This document shows positions 9,324 through 19,272 of a stretch of 64,000 nt of DNA, in pieces. The DNA lies in NCBI RefSeq assembly GCF_036699995.1, contig NZ_CP144906.1:3115001-3179000 (forward strand), given 5' to 3'. The stretch's first letter is position 1. Every line of letters begins with the position of its first letter. The translations under genes and the position numbers were made by a program. Source of the DNA: Clostridium beijerinckii. Lineage in GTDB: Bacteria; Bacillota; Clostridia; Clostridiales; Clostridiaceae. The notes below the pieces were generated by a model. That model was not told the origin of the DNA and searched no databases. It worked only from the letters and a program-made list of their open reading frames with translations.

Positions 9324-9592
9324 TGAATGAAGAAGTTTCTCGACAACTAGATCAAAAAACTCTAGTGAAAATAGCTAATTTCTTCGGTGTATTTGTTGAT
9401 TATCTTCTCGGCAGAACTAACATTATTACTTCGGACAAACAACAAAAATCTAATTTAGCAGAACAGTTTACTTTAAAGCTCATTGAGCAGCTTGAAAATG
9501 ACGGCTATACAATTACTGAAAAAGATCTACCAAATTTAATATTGGCAGCTAAAATAACATTGGCGCAAAATAAAAAAAATCAAGATGATTAA
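9323..9592 (+). pseudogene. C-terminal fragment of XRE-family repressor
   Basis: The 89-residue frame reads KTLVKIANFFGVFVDYLLGRTN, the last helices of an XRE helix-turn-helix domain, followed by a typical C-terminal tail. The DNA-recognition helices that normally precede it are absent. No clear ribosome site lies before the ATG at 9323, and its 5' edge coincides with the 5' edge of the divergent nuclease fragment. Two genes cut at the same point suggest one deletion or rearrangement joined them. Confidence 0.6.
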
Positions 9593-9611
9593 AGTTCATC
9601 CTGATTTTTTT
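9577..9611 (+). terminator. Terminator of XRE fragment
   Basis: AAAAAATCAAGATGA and TCATCCTGATTTTTT pair around the stop codon at 9590-9592 and end in a run of T, giving a rho-independent terminator for plus-strand transcription. Confidence 0.6.
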
Positions 9612-9887
9612 ATTACATAAAGATAAATATTCATTTTTTACTATAGAAATTCGATTCAATAACTCTTGTAGTTCCTTATAACTAATATTAATTTTTAATC
9701 CTTTCGCCAACAATTCACTTACTTTTGTTTCTATAGCTTCATCTCCCTACAAATGTTAATAACATTTTACAATAATATTCACTTTTATGCAAATATACGT
9801 TCGCACATAGAATGATATATAATTTAATTGATAGGAAGTTGTATTTAACTAAATTGATTCATATGTAATCTGTGTAATTAAATATAC
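9612..9887 (-). other. Gap with a short coding-like remnant
   Basis: On the minus strand at 9612-9750 an open frame reads DEAIETKVSELLAKGLKI then SYKELQELLNRISIVKNE without a usable start. It may be the tail of a lost gene. The rest (9760-9887) is AT-rich and lies downstream of the giant MPP-STAND gene; no strong terminator is visible there. Confidence 0.3.
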
Positions 9888-12800
9888 TTAATTTTCTTTT
9901 GTAACAGCTATTTGGCTATAAGCTGTTATATTATTAAACATCCAATTTGGAATATCCCAGCCATTATTATTAACTTTTCCAAATCGCTCAATAAAAGTTT
10001 CATTACTTAATTCAGGTATTAATCCATATCTATCCATCAATCCTAGAACTAATTCCCCTTCTAAATCTCCATTTCTAGATGTTTCATACCACCATTCAGC
10101 AGCTTCTCCACAATAATCCAATTTGCTAAAAATTTCATTTACTTTTTCCCAATCTTGATATTTATCATTCCTTCTCACATAATGTAGTGCAAGATTAATT
10201 TTTGCATTCTGACTGTTGTTTTTAATTTCATTTTCCAAAAGCTTAGGTATGTCAGGCAATTCAATTTTTCCATTTATCTCATTTCTTCTAAGCATATACG
10301 CTAGTGATACTGAAGCTCCTTCCACATCATCTTTGTATGCGTCATAAAATAATTGTGTCGCTAATTCATAGTCATTGAACTTATATGCAGTTATTCCCAG
10401 ATAATATTTTTCTTCCGCATCACTCTTATCCAATACTTCATTTATAATACTTTTCCCTTTATCTATATCTAAAGCAAGATCCAATCCATTTTTCAATCTT
10501 ATTCCATATTCAAATTTAGCTGTTACAATACCATGCTTTATAGCTTTATGCAAATATTTACTTGCATGTGATTTATGTCTTTTTATGCTCCTTCCACTGA
10601 ACAATCTTCTCCCCAATCTGTAAGCCGCATAGTAATCGCCCTCCTTAATTGCATCATTTAATAACTTATGTCCAAGTCGTAAATCTTTTTCAACATAGAA
10701 TCCATCTAACAACATCTCTCCATACTCCACCATAACCCCAGTTTCTTTCTTTTTACATAATTTTTCAATCAAATCAATTCCTTTAATATAATCTCTCTGT
10801 ATTCTATCTCCTTTAATCAGCATCATAGCTAGCTTTTCTTGTGCTTCCTCATAACCTTCACTTGATAAGTTGCTCAGAATTGCAATTCCTTTATCTATAT
10901 CTTGTTTTACATATTTTCCATTAATATGAACCATAGCCAAGAAAATACCTGAACTTTCATCTCCTTCAGCGAAAGAGGCTTCTAATAAATTAATTCCTCT
11001 ATTTATATCTTGATTAACTTTCTTCCCCTTTACTAATCTTTTTCCAAGATAATATTGAGCAGTAGAATTTTTACGATTGCTGCATTCTTCTAATAATTTA
11101 ATTCCTCTGTCTATATCTTCAACAACCTTTTCTCCATTTATAAGCATTTCTCCGTAAAGTATCATTGTCCTTTCATCTGATTCTAAAATATTTTTTTCAA
11201 ATAAACTTACTGCTTCATCAATATTATTAATTTGTAATTTATTCTCAATAATATTAATGGCCAATAGCCTTCTTGCATTTTTATTTCCAAGTTCTATAGC
11301 TTTTCTTAATAAATTTTCACCCTTAGGTTTATTTTTAATTACGCCATCACCATTAATTAATCTATCCCCATATTGACACATCGCATCTGAATTATTTTGA
11401 TTTATCAAATCTTCAAATATTTTTTTACCTTGATTTTCATTTCTTTTTATAGCCTTCCCATCTAGTAATCTTCTCGCAAAATCCATCTTAGCGATATAAT
11501 CATTAGATTCCACTGCATTCATCAGATAATTTTTACCTTCCTCTATATTTTGTTCTAAATATTTCCCATCTAATAGCATATTGTATAAGTTTCTTTTTGC
11601 TGCTGTATTTCCTTTTTCAGCAGAGCTTTTTAACAATGCCATTCCTCTAAATTTATCTTGGGCGATATTTCTTCCACAAATTAGCATCTTCCCCAAAATA
11701 CATTCTGCCATAGTCTCCTGGCATGCTGCATCTTCTAATAATTCTATTCCTTGTTCTACCGAATACTCCGGAAATCTTAATTTAACAATTGCTTCTCCTA
11801 AAATTGTTTTTGCTAATTCATCTCCATCATTTTTAGCTTTTATTAAAAGTCTTTTTGCCATGTTCGGATCATATGGAACGTCAATTCCATTTAGTGTCAT
11901 AAAAGCCATAATTCTCGTTGCTTGTCTATCTCCCCATTCTATGCAATCATTTAGTAGTTTTAATGCTCTTTCAATATCTTTTTTCACAGTTCTTCCATTA
12001 ATAAAAATATCAAATAAATTCAATTTTGCATAAATATTTCCACAAGATGCCGCTTCATCAAGTAACCTAATTGATTTATTCACATTGTATTCATCAGAAT
12101 AATTATTAATCAAAGTTAATGCATATGAAACTTTAGCCTCGGTATCCCCTCGTTCAACTGCATCAAGTAGCAATGTTTCTCCTAATTCTTTATCTTGCAT
12201 AATATCTACTCCATTCGCAAGATTATATCCTAATATTCTCATAGACTCAACATCTGATTTACTTACGCAATATTTCAGTAAATCTATACCTTCTTCAACA
12301 TTTCTATCTACTCCATCGCCACGAATTAAACTTATTCCTAATAATCGCATAGCATCTACATTATTATTTTTTGCTTCTTCTCGCAATAGCTCCAATACCA
12401 TTTCTTTTTTTTCTTCAGATAATTTTTTATTTAAAATTAATCTCCAGCACTCTAATATTGCCGACGAATCTTTGCCTTCAATTAATTCATAGATTAATTG
12501 ACTTCCTAATTCTGCATCTCCTCTAGTTATATTAAGCCTTGCAAGCTTTCTTTTTGCCTTTATATTTCCAGAGTTGGATACTTCCTCTAACATCCTAAAC
12601 CCTTCTAATTTATCTTCTTCAATTCCATTTCCATAAATTAATCTCTCTGCTAAATCAATTTTCGCATCTATATTACCTAGTTCTATTGCTTTTTCAATCA
12701 ATTTTAGTCCTTCATCTACATTCCTTTCCATTGATACTCCGTCTAACATAAATCTTCCCAAGAAAAGCATAGCCATTGTATTATTATCTTCAATTAATTC

Positions 12801-15800
12801 ACATAAAAGTTCTCTTCCTTGAAGTGGATTCGGTTTAATTCCATTCCCACTAATAAGCATAGCTGCCAAACTTAATTTTGCATCTACATCACCATCCTTA
12901 CTCGCTTCGAAAAGTAATTTTTTACCCTTTTCCGAATCTCTTTTCAAATAAATACCACTAATCAATACTTTTCCTAAAATGGATTTAGCCATCGAATCAC
13001 CAGCTTCGCAAGCTTCTTTAAGTAAAACTTCAGCCTTAGATATGTCTTGTGATACACATTCTCCTATCATATAACAATATCCTAAAAATGTTTTTGCTTT
13101 ACAATTATTAAGTTCCGATGCGGATTCTATCATTTTCATGAAATACTTTTCCATTTGCTTGTTTTCATAGTACATAAGCATACCAACATGATATAAATAC
13201 TCATCTTCATTATTATCTTTTTTCTTGGAGATAAAATTATTAAAATTCTTATCCAATTGGTTCTCGTTGATTAATTTCTTTTTAATTAAATACTTAAAGA
13301 AAGCTATTGCAAAATTATATTCATTTTTAATATTATTACAAATCCAACTAAACAAGTCAGATACAAATATTTCCATATCACTATTGCTAAAAAAATTCTC
13401 AATAACAAATTTCGCTAATTCCCCATTGGCAAGTTTAGCTTTATTATTTATATATACTATTTGTTCATCAACTTTGTTGAGAAATTTTTTTATCTTTGGC
13501 AACCTTACATCATAGCCTTTAAAATTCAAATAAGATTGAATTTTATCCAAACTAATAAAATTAATTGTTTCAAAAAGAGCCAAAATAAGAAGAGTTTCCT
13601 CTAAAATATCTGTATGAAATAGTATCCATTTATTTGCCAATCTTTCAAATTCCTCTGTATTCTTTTTATGTATTTCATTCTCATAATCCTTTAAATATTC
13701 TAATATGTCTTTTTCACTAATTCCTACTTTTTCGATTAAAGATTTAATTAATTTAATATTTCCATTTGTTTTTTCGTAAATCTTATCTATAACTTCTATA
13801 TTTTCAATATCAGCAAAGGACAAATTGAGTATATGTGATATTTCTTCTTTACTTAACTCACTAATTGTTACTACATTTTCTCCAATATGTGTATCCCTAT
13901 TAATTTTGTCTAAGCTTTTATTATCTTCAATGGTACAAAATACAATATGCGAATTACTTGGTAAATCAGTGAACAAATTTTTAACATCATCCTCATAATC
14001 ATTGGCTAATTCCATAGAATCTATAAAAATATATATTTCACCATGTTCTAGAATAAAATTAGCCAGAACTTCTTGTATTATTTTTTTGTAAATATTATAA
14101 ACATTACTTGTATTTGTTTTATTTACCTGCATTTGATTTCCAGACCACATATTATATTCCTTTGTAACTTGGTCTAGTATTGTTTCATCAATTTTATTTA
14201 CCAATGTAACATTAGTTTGGTAAATGATAGATTTAATTAAATCGTAAATATTTTTAGAGTGCTTAAACGAATATAGTATAATTGATAAACTTAATTCTTT
14301 ACCATACTTTTCATCACTTAATTTTTCAACTAATTTTCCTATTATAGATGATTTTCCAGATCCATTTTTTCCTTTTATAATTATAGTATCATTTTCTAAT
14401 ATTTTATTATAAATTAATTCTATATCTATGTTTCTTTCTGCATAATTACATTGTAATTCAATATATTCATTTTTTATTACCGATAATAGCTGGTTCATAT
14501 CCTTATCTTCAGACTTACCAATTTTAATTTCAGACGTCCAACATAATAATTTTTCTTCATATATGTAAGTTGGGAGAATTATACATAGTATCATTTGACA
14601 CTTTAATGAACTTTCGCTATATTTTCTAACTTCATATTCATTTCCAGAATCTAAAGCATCATATATTTCCATTGCCTCTACCAACACTTTTACATATTGA
14701 TCATCAATGCAACTTTTTCCCTCTGAATCAATAATATATTCTAATAATTTTGATATAGACACTTCCCCAGGAAATAGCCCTGGAATAATATCTGTTGAAA
14801 TTTTCTTCCAAAACCAAATAATTGAGTCATAAATTGATTTTAAAGCGACTATTCTATTTTCATCATTATCACTTCTTATTTCATTAAAATGTTCTTGCAA
14901 GTTGATTATTATCTCGAAATACTCAGCATTTTGATCCTCTAATGAAAATTTATACAGTAATTTATCTAATAATACTATTATTAGATCTATGTTATTTACT
15001 AAGTTTTTATATTTTAAACTATACTTCGATATAATTTTAATATTTTCATTAATAAGATGTTTGTTTCTAAAAAATCCTGTACCATAATTTTTTTTTTCTA
15101 CAATAAATTCACCTAAAAGATTATTTGTTTTTAGATAATTTATATCTGAATGCACAAAATTAAATATCGCCATTTCTTCTTTGGTCGAGCTTTCTCTAGC
15201 TATAGTTTTTTTTTTATTTATCTTACAATTAATTTTAAATAAGCCTTTTCCTTCCTTGGCTTCATCTGTATTACTTACATACGCATGAAGAGGAATATGA
15301 TTATATCTTCTATAGTTTAAAATAATTTCACCTAATTCGGGATCATAATCTAAAATAGAATATCCATTAGAGTAAATTCTATTCTCACTTCTTATATTAC
15401 CAGCAAAATTTATAGGTGCAATTGAAAAAAATAATTCTCCATAACTCCTATTTGTGTTCCATGTGCTACCTTTATGTACATGTCCACAAAATAACAAATC
15501 ATAATATTCAAATAATAAGCTTTCTATGCTTTCCCTATCAAACTTAGCTAACCAATCCGGTTGGTGATGCATCAACGCAATCTTAATATCACAATCTTTA
15601 ATCTTCTTATAGCCATTTATTATTTGTCTTTCACCTAAAAGAATTTTTTCTTTATCTGTTTTACTATTATAACAACGCCACGCTGTATTTAAGCAATTCA
15701 CACCTATTGTTGTTCCTTCAATATTAATCACATAACTAGATTGAAAATTTGTAATATCTTTGCTCAATACGCAATTCTTATAATATTCTTCTTCAAATTT

Positions 15801-16211
15801 CTTATATGGTAATATTCTTTCAATTCCTTCCAAAGTATCTTCATCAATGAATTTATTCACTGAATCTGTATCTCCTAAATCAGCCGTTAATCCTTTTTCT
15901 ATTCGAGGTGAATCTACATTCTCGTCAATATCATGATTTCCTGGAACAAAAAAAAACTTTTCATATCCTAATCCAAATTCATTTTTAATAGGCTCAATCA
16001 CATTTTCAACGAATAATTTTAATGCATTTTCTATACCTCCTAGGGATTTACCACCTTTATCAATTAAATCTCCAGTTATTAATACTAAATCAATTTTTTG
16101 ATTAGAATTATATTCATCTAGATCCTTAATAAGCGCTGGTAAAACAAATTCCTGAAAGTTCTTTAGGTCCTCTTTATTTAAATGTATATCCGATAAATGT
16201 ACTATTCTCAT
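9888..16211 (-). CDS. Giant metallophosphoesterase-STAND NTPase-Sel1 repeat protein
   Basis: A 2,107-residue protein of three parts. Residues 1 to about 300 are a calcineurin-like phosphoesterase with every metal motif visible: D8-x-H10, GD 47-48, GNHD 91-94, MHHQPD near 213 and GHVH near 241. After a helical linker comes a P-loop NTPase with Walker A GKNGSGKSS near 613-621 and Walker B IYIFIDS near 727, then a helical STAND-like arm. Residues about 1010-1960 are about 26 Sel1-like repeats of 36 residues (pattern AK..LG..L..G..V..D...G..LL..A...G). STAND proteins use the repeat arm to sense a ligand, oligomerise on ATP binding and switch on the N-terminal effector; here that would be a nuclease or nucleotide phosphodiesterase. 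The start is ATG 16211, chosen for GGGGGAG six bases upstream; an upstream in-frame ATG at 16253 lacks this. It is monocistronic and intact in a defence island, so an antiviral role is inferred. Confidence 0.85.
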   Translation of the reverse strand: MRIVHLSDIHLNKEDLKNFQEFVLPALIKDLDEYNSNQKIDLVLITGDLIDKGGKSLGGIENALKLFVENVIEPIKNEFGLGYEKFFFVPGNHDIDENVDSPRIEKGLTADLGDTDSVNKFIDEDTLEGIERILPYKKFEEEYYKNCVLSKDITNFQSSYVINIEGTTIGVNCLNTAWRCYNSKTDKEKILLGERQIINGYKKIKDCDIKIALMHHQPDWLAKFDRESIESLLFEYYDLLFCGHVHKGSTWNTNRSYGELFFSIAPINFAGNIRSENRIYSNGYSILDYDPELGEIILNYRRYNHIPLHAYVSNTDEAKEGKGLFKINCKINKKKTIARESSTKEEMAIFNFVHSDINYLKTNNLLGEFIVEKKNYGTGFFRNKHLINENIKIISKYSLKYKNLVNNIDLIIVLLDKLLYKFSLEDQNAEYFEIIINLQEHFNEIRSDNDENRIVALKSIYDSIIWFWKKISTDIIPGLFPGEVSISKLLEYIIDSEGKSCIDDQYVKVLVEAMEIYDALDSGNEYEVRKYSESSLKCQMILCIILPTYIYEEKLLCWTSEIKIGKSEDKDMNQLLSVIKNEYIELQCNYAERNIDIELIYNKILENDTIIIKGKNGSGKSSIIGKLVEKLSDEKYGKELSLSIILYSFKHSKNIYDLIKSIIYQTNVTLVNKIDETILDQVTKEYNMWSGNQMQVNKTNTSNVYNIYKKIIQEVLANFILEHGEIYIFIDSMELANDYEDDVKNLFTDLPSNSHIVFCTIEDNKSLDKINRDTHIGENVVTISELSKEEISHILNLSFADIENIEVIDKIYEKTNGNIKLIKSLIEKVGISEKDILEYLKDYENEIHKKNTEEFERLANKWILFHTDILEETLLILALFETINFISLDKIQSYLNFKGYDVRLPKIKKFLNKVDEQIVYINNKAKLANGELAKFVIENFFSNSDMEIFVSDLFSWICNNIKNEYNFAIAFFKYLIKKKLINENQLDKNFNNFISKKKDNNEDEYLYHVGMLMYYENKQMEKYFMKMIESASELNNCKAKTFLGYCYMIGECVSQDISKAEVLLKEACEAGDSMAKSILGKVLISGIYLKRDSEKGKKLLFEASKDGDVDAKLSLAAMLISGNGIKPNPLQGRELLCELIEDNNTMAMLFLGRFMLDGVSMERNVDEGLKLIEKAIELGNIDAKIDLAERLIYGNGIEEDKLEGFRMLEEVSNSGNIKAKRKLARLNITRGDAELGSQLIYELIEGKDSSAILECWRLILNKKLSEEKKEMVLELLREEAKNNNVDAMRLLGISLIRGDGVDRNVEEGIDLLKYCVSKSDVESMRILGYNLANGVDIMQDKELGETLLLDAVERGDTEAKVSYALTLINNYSDEYNVNKSIRLLDEAASCGNIYAKLNLFDIFINGRTVKKDIERALKLLNDCIEWGDRQATRIMAFMTLNGIDVPYDPNMAKRLLIKAKNDGDELAKTILGEAIVKLRFPEYSVEQGIELLEDAACQETMAECILGKMLICGRNIAQDKFRGMALLKSSAEKGNTAAKRNLYNMLLDGKYLEQNIEEGKNYLMNAVESNDYIAKMDFARRLLDGKAIKRNENQGKKIFEDLINQNNSDAMCQYGDRLINGDGVIKNKPKGENLLRKAIELGNKNARRLLAINIIENKLQINNIDEAVSLFEKNILESDERTMILYGEMLINGEKVVEDIDRGIKLLEECSNRKNSTAQYYLGKRLVKGKKVNQDINRGINLLEASFAEGDESSGIFLAMVHINGKYVKQDIDKGIAILSNLSSEGYEEAQEKLAMMLIKGDRIQRDYIKGIDLIEKLCKKKETGVMVEYGEMLLDGFYVEKDLRLGHKLLNDAIKEGDYYAAYRLGRRLFSGRSIKRHKSHASKYLHKAIKHGIVTAKFEYGIRLKNGLDLALDIDKGKSIINEVLDKSDAEEKYYLGITAYKFNDYELATQLFYDAYKDDVEGASVSLAYMLRRNEINGKIELPDIPKLLENEIKNNSQNAKINLALHYVRRNDKYQDWEKVNEIFSKLDYCGEAAEWWYETSRNGDLEGELVLGLMDRYGLIPELSNETFIERFGKVNNNGWDIPNWMFNNITAYSQIAVTKEN

Positions 16212-16280
16212 TATTCTCCCCCTAATACAATTTTTTGACATATAATTAACCATCGTTTAATCTCTACTAGTTTATTCTTA

Positions 16281-16286
16281 ATTATA
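16281..16286 (-). promoter_or_regulatory. Likely -10 element of the MPP-STAND gene
   Basis: The minus strand shows TATAAT about 70 bases before the ATG at 16211, in a very AT-rich stretch right after the 16321-16361 terminator. A clear -35 box is not seen, so the exact promoter is uncertain. Confidence 0.4.
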
Positions 16287-16320
16287 ACATATATTTAAGA
16301 ATAAATTACATAAAGTAACA

Positions 16321-16361
16321 AAAATACCACAAATTCATTTCTCTGAATATTGTGGTATTTT
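16321..16361. terminator. Strong terminator between DUF6236 remnant and MPP-STAND gene
   Basis: AAAATACCACAA pairs with TTGTGGTATTTT, and an inner TTCA/TGAA extends the stem. T-runs flank it on both strands. It isolates the giant gene as its own transcription unit. Confidence 0.8.
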
Positions 16362-16426
16362 GTTAATATAAAAATTTTAAGAATTACTCTTAAATATTTC
16401 ATTCATATATACATTTCTATATTTAT

Positions 16427-17496
16427 TTAACGTAACAAACTAAATGATTTATTTCTATACCTTCTCCCATCAGATAATTGACTTAAGTCCGAAAAATATT
16501 TTTTGCAATACTTTGATTCTCTAGAATTTGTCCATGCTTTATTTATCTGAGTAATAGCATCAAATGCAAGACCAACACCTAACATTTCGCTAGCAAGGCT
16601 TTGAGCAATGAACGGATTTGAATGGGTTGCCACCCATATTCCTAATGAGATTTTTACTACCTCTCTACCTAACTTAAAGATTTCATATAAAAATTCATTA
16701 TAAATGTCATCAAATGAATTAATACTACTTTTATTCAATGAACCTTCCTCTATTTCCTTGTAATATTTATCCATTCCATCATGAAATGCATGTAGTTTAT
16801 CTTTAAACTCCTTACTGTTTCTTAATTTAATAATATCTTTAAGATCAATTTGAGATAGATTATTTGGTAAATGTAATTCCATTTTAGTTCTTGTCACCTG
16901 AATTTTTTCATAGTTAAATTGTGTTGTATAGTCCTTTCTTATTGCCATTGCATATCTATCCATATATGGTCTATCCGTAAAAGCTTCCATCCTTTTTTTC
17001 ACTAATTACATGTGACAAAATGCTCATATAAATCAAACCAATTTCTTCTGGAATCTGTATCCCATTATTAGTTCTATGTCCTATCCCGTTTTCCATACAA
17101 AAATGAGACCATTCCCAAGTATATTTCTCGTCGTATAATATATATTTCTGATTATCTACGCATTCCCATTCTTTTCTTAATTCTTTACCAAAATACCTAA
17201 TGGCTCTACTCGCTCTTATCGGCCTAAATATTCTAATATACCTTTCAGGCTCTCTTAATATTTTATCCATAATTTCAAGTGAATCAAGAGAAGCATTTTA
17301 CCCATCCATATAATCAGGCCTATATTTATTTATTAATTAAGTCAGTCTCTTTATATACATATTGAATTTCTTCGCTTAGATTTTCATCTGCAGACTCTGG
17401 TATTATTAAATTCACCTCATAAAAATATAGCAAAGCAAATTTTAGCCAATCTAAATCTTTAAATTCAAAAGACGGATAATATAAAATATTTTTCAT
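16427..17496 (-). pseudogene. DUF6236-family gene with three disabling lesions
   Basis: Read across lesions, the minus strand encodes one protein of about 355 residues: MKNILYYPSFEFKDLDWLKF (ATG 17496 after AAAAGGAGAAC), then LLYFYEVNLIIPESAD, NKYRPDYMDG, LEIMDKILREPERYIRIF, and a helical C terminus ending at 16427. This matches DUF6236, a family of unknown function. Lesions: an AAAT duplication near 17335 that shifts frame and gives an early stop; a TAA where a Tyr codon is expected shortly after (near 17300); and one extra A in a run of seven near 16995 that needs a +1 shift. The open pieces 16971-17270 and 16427-17002 are its fragments. Three independent lesions argue for decay, not programmed frameshifting. 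Confidence 0.7.
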
Positions 17497-17539
17497 TTTG
17501 TTCTCCTTTTGTCTTTTTATATAAAATTAATATTATAAC

Positions 17540-18049
17540 TTAGTGATTATGCCAATCATCGAATTTATAGTTTGGTAATATCTCTGCATAAGCAGAACAT
17601 ATAATCATCCCATCTCCAACATTACTTGAACACTGAAATATTGAGATATCGCCATTTAATACTAATATATCTGGATATATTGTTGAAATAAGATTATCTA
17701 TATCCATCATAAGAAAATACTTCAAACAAATTTCTCTCGCCGACATGACATTTTTGCCTGGCTCATATTCTGTATCAATCAGCTCATAAATATTATCTGG
17801 TAGATTACCATAAATTAACTCTATTAATTCCTCCTCATTATTTGATAAATGATTAGGCATTTTTTCTGGAATTATAAATGATGTTAAACTCCCATCAGCT
17901 TCTTCCCAAAATGAGAAATCACAATCAACAAAGTCCATAATAATGAATTTTAAAAATCTATCTTCAATCACATCTAAATTTTCAATAACTTCTTTTTGCT
18001 TTTCTTCATAAAACGCTCCAAGTTTTTCTATTTTTTCATTTTCACTCAT
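17540..18049 (-). CDS. Unknown acidic protein, translationally coupled
   Basis: A 169-residue acidic protein (MSENEKIEKLGAFYEEKQ...) with no membrane segment and no motif I can name. The start is ATG 18049: it overlaps the stop of the upstream small membrane gene in the arrangement ATGAGTGA, with GGTGGG just ahead, a classic coupling signal. An upstream in-frame ATG at 18082 would lie deep in the preceding gene and has no ribosome site. The size, acidity and pairing with a small membrane protein in a defence island would fit an immunity or accessory protein, but that is a guess. Confidence 0.6.
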   Translation of the reverse strand: MSENEKIEKLGAFYEEKQKEVIENLDVIEDRFLKFIIMDFVDCDFSFWEEADGSLTSFIIPEKMPNHLSNNEEELIELIYGNLPDNIYELIDTEYEPGKNVMSAREICLKYFLMMDIDNLISTIYPDILVLNGDISIFQCSSNVGDGMIICSAYAEILPNYKFDDWHNH

Positions 18050-18239
18050 ACCCACCAAAGTAAAATCCATATATAAAAACATATCCTAGTTGATAAAAAA
18101 AGTATACTATTAAGAAGCTTAGCAGCGTCCAAGAATACTTTGGATATGGTAAGTCCATTAAAAATTCAACTAATTTATGATTTTTAATATTTTCTTTAAT
18201 TTCTTGTAATTCATCTATTAACTCTGCTTTATTTTCCAT
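18042..18239 (-). CDS. Small single-pass membrane protein
   Basis: A 65-residue protein: a charged, coiled-coil-like N terminus (MENKAELIDELQEIKENIKN) followed by one strong hydrophobic helix (SWTLLSFLIVYFFYQLGYVFIYGFYF). It is preceded by AGGAGTAAATATT. It ends inside the start of the 18049-17540 gene, so the two are made together. The function is unknown; small membrane partners of this kind occur in toxin, holin-like and sensing modules. Confidence 0.55.
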   Translation of the reverse strand: MENKAELIDELQEIKENIKNHKLVEFLMDLPYPKYSWTLLSFLIVYFFYQLGYVFIYGFYFGGYE

Positions 18240-18321
18240 TAATATTTACTCCTATTTATCTTTAATTGATTAAAACTCCATAACATACAAGTGCTAATTT
18301 TCTTCAAACATAATTATTATT

Positions 18322-19249
18322 CTATACATTACATTTCACCCTATAAACCTGCTTTATCAAACTAAAAATATACTCCAATTCCTCATCATCAGATATTTGA
18401 ATCTCATAATCCCCGTTGCCCCAATGACAAGTTTTAGACATATCTTTTGCAAGGTGTTTTGAATCATCTATAGTTCCCCACTTAGCGTTTAACCAAATCT
18501 TTAATGCTCTCTTTTGTAAATGTATATCTATCATAATTTTATTGTTATAAACAAATCCAATCTCTAATTTTTTAGCTCTTATAGTGATGTTGTCATTTAA
18601 TGAAGTTATATATTCTTTAATCCTATTATATAAATCAATGATTTCTTCAGAAGAATTTTTGAAATGATCTTCTTCTGTATATACAATCACTTCATCAATT
18701 ACATTTCTAGTTTGAGCATTTGTATTTGTTTTGGTTATTGTTTTTATTGATTCAGATGTTTTAGATGGCTTAATATTATTAAAATAAACTGTATTATTAG
18801 AGAATTTCTTAACTTCCCATAGTTCGAAAGGTAAATCTTTAAAGTTGATTGACTCCTTTTGATAATTATTAAATGATGGCGATACGAATATAACTCTTGT
18901 TTGACCAATCAATATCATCTCTCTTTAAAGTCGTATTACAATTTTCATTGTATTCAAGTATAAACTCAGCCTTATTATTTAATAATAGAGATAAATAAGC
19001 ATAACCTTGATCTATTACACTAAAGCTACTTGTATTTTTATACTCAATTATTACAAAAGCCTTGCTACTCTCATCAAAAGCTAAAGTATCTAATCTGAAA
19101 TTATTAAAAGCAAATTCTCTTTTAATAAACTTTAATCCAAATATATTTTCTAAATTACTTTCACATAATTTATGTAATTCTATCTCTTTTTTGAATAGTA
19201 TTTCTTTTATTTCGTCTAGCTTGTCTTCATTTATTTTGTATAAAAACAT
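18322..19249 (-). pseudogene. PD-(D/E)XK-like nuclease fused to DUF5655, frameshifted
   Basis: The first part (ATG 19249 after TTAGGAGTT) reads NLENIFGLKFIKREFAFNNF and LDTLAFDESSKAFVIIEYKN, a nuclease-like core with the E-x-K pattern. The second part, one frame over, reads QTRVIFVSPSFNNYQKESIN, LPFELWEVKKFSN, and a C-terminal DUF5655 domain (RAKKLEIGFVYNNKIMIDIHLQKR, KTCHWGNGDYEIQI). In intact relatives these are one protein of about 310 residues. The break is in the stretch around 18,895-18,910 (DIDWS...TRVIF). It could be a true frameshift mutation or a sequencing error; each half lacks part of the whole. Confidence 0.7.
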
Positions 19250-19272
19250 ATATTAACTCCTAACATGAATGC

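Noticed and set aside
11581..12033. 150-codon plus-strand frame opposite the giant STAND gene
   Set aside because: It mirrors the Sel1 repeat coding on the other strand, has no ribosome site, and its composition follows the antisense of a real gene.
16971..17002. Programmed -1 frameshift at A-AAA-AAG in the DUF6236 gene
   Set aside because: The heptamer is present in phase, but the needed shift to rejoin the frames is +1, and two other lesions upstream already break the gene.
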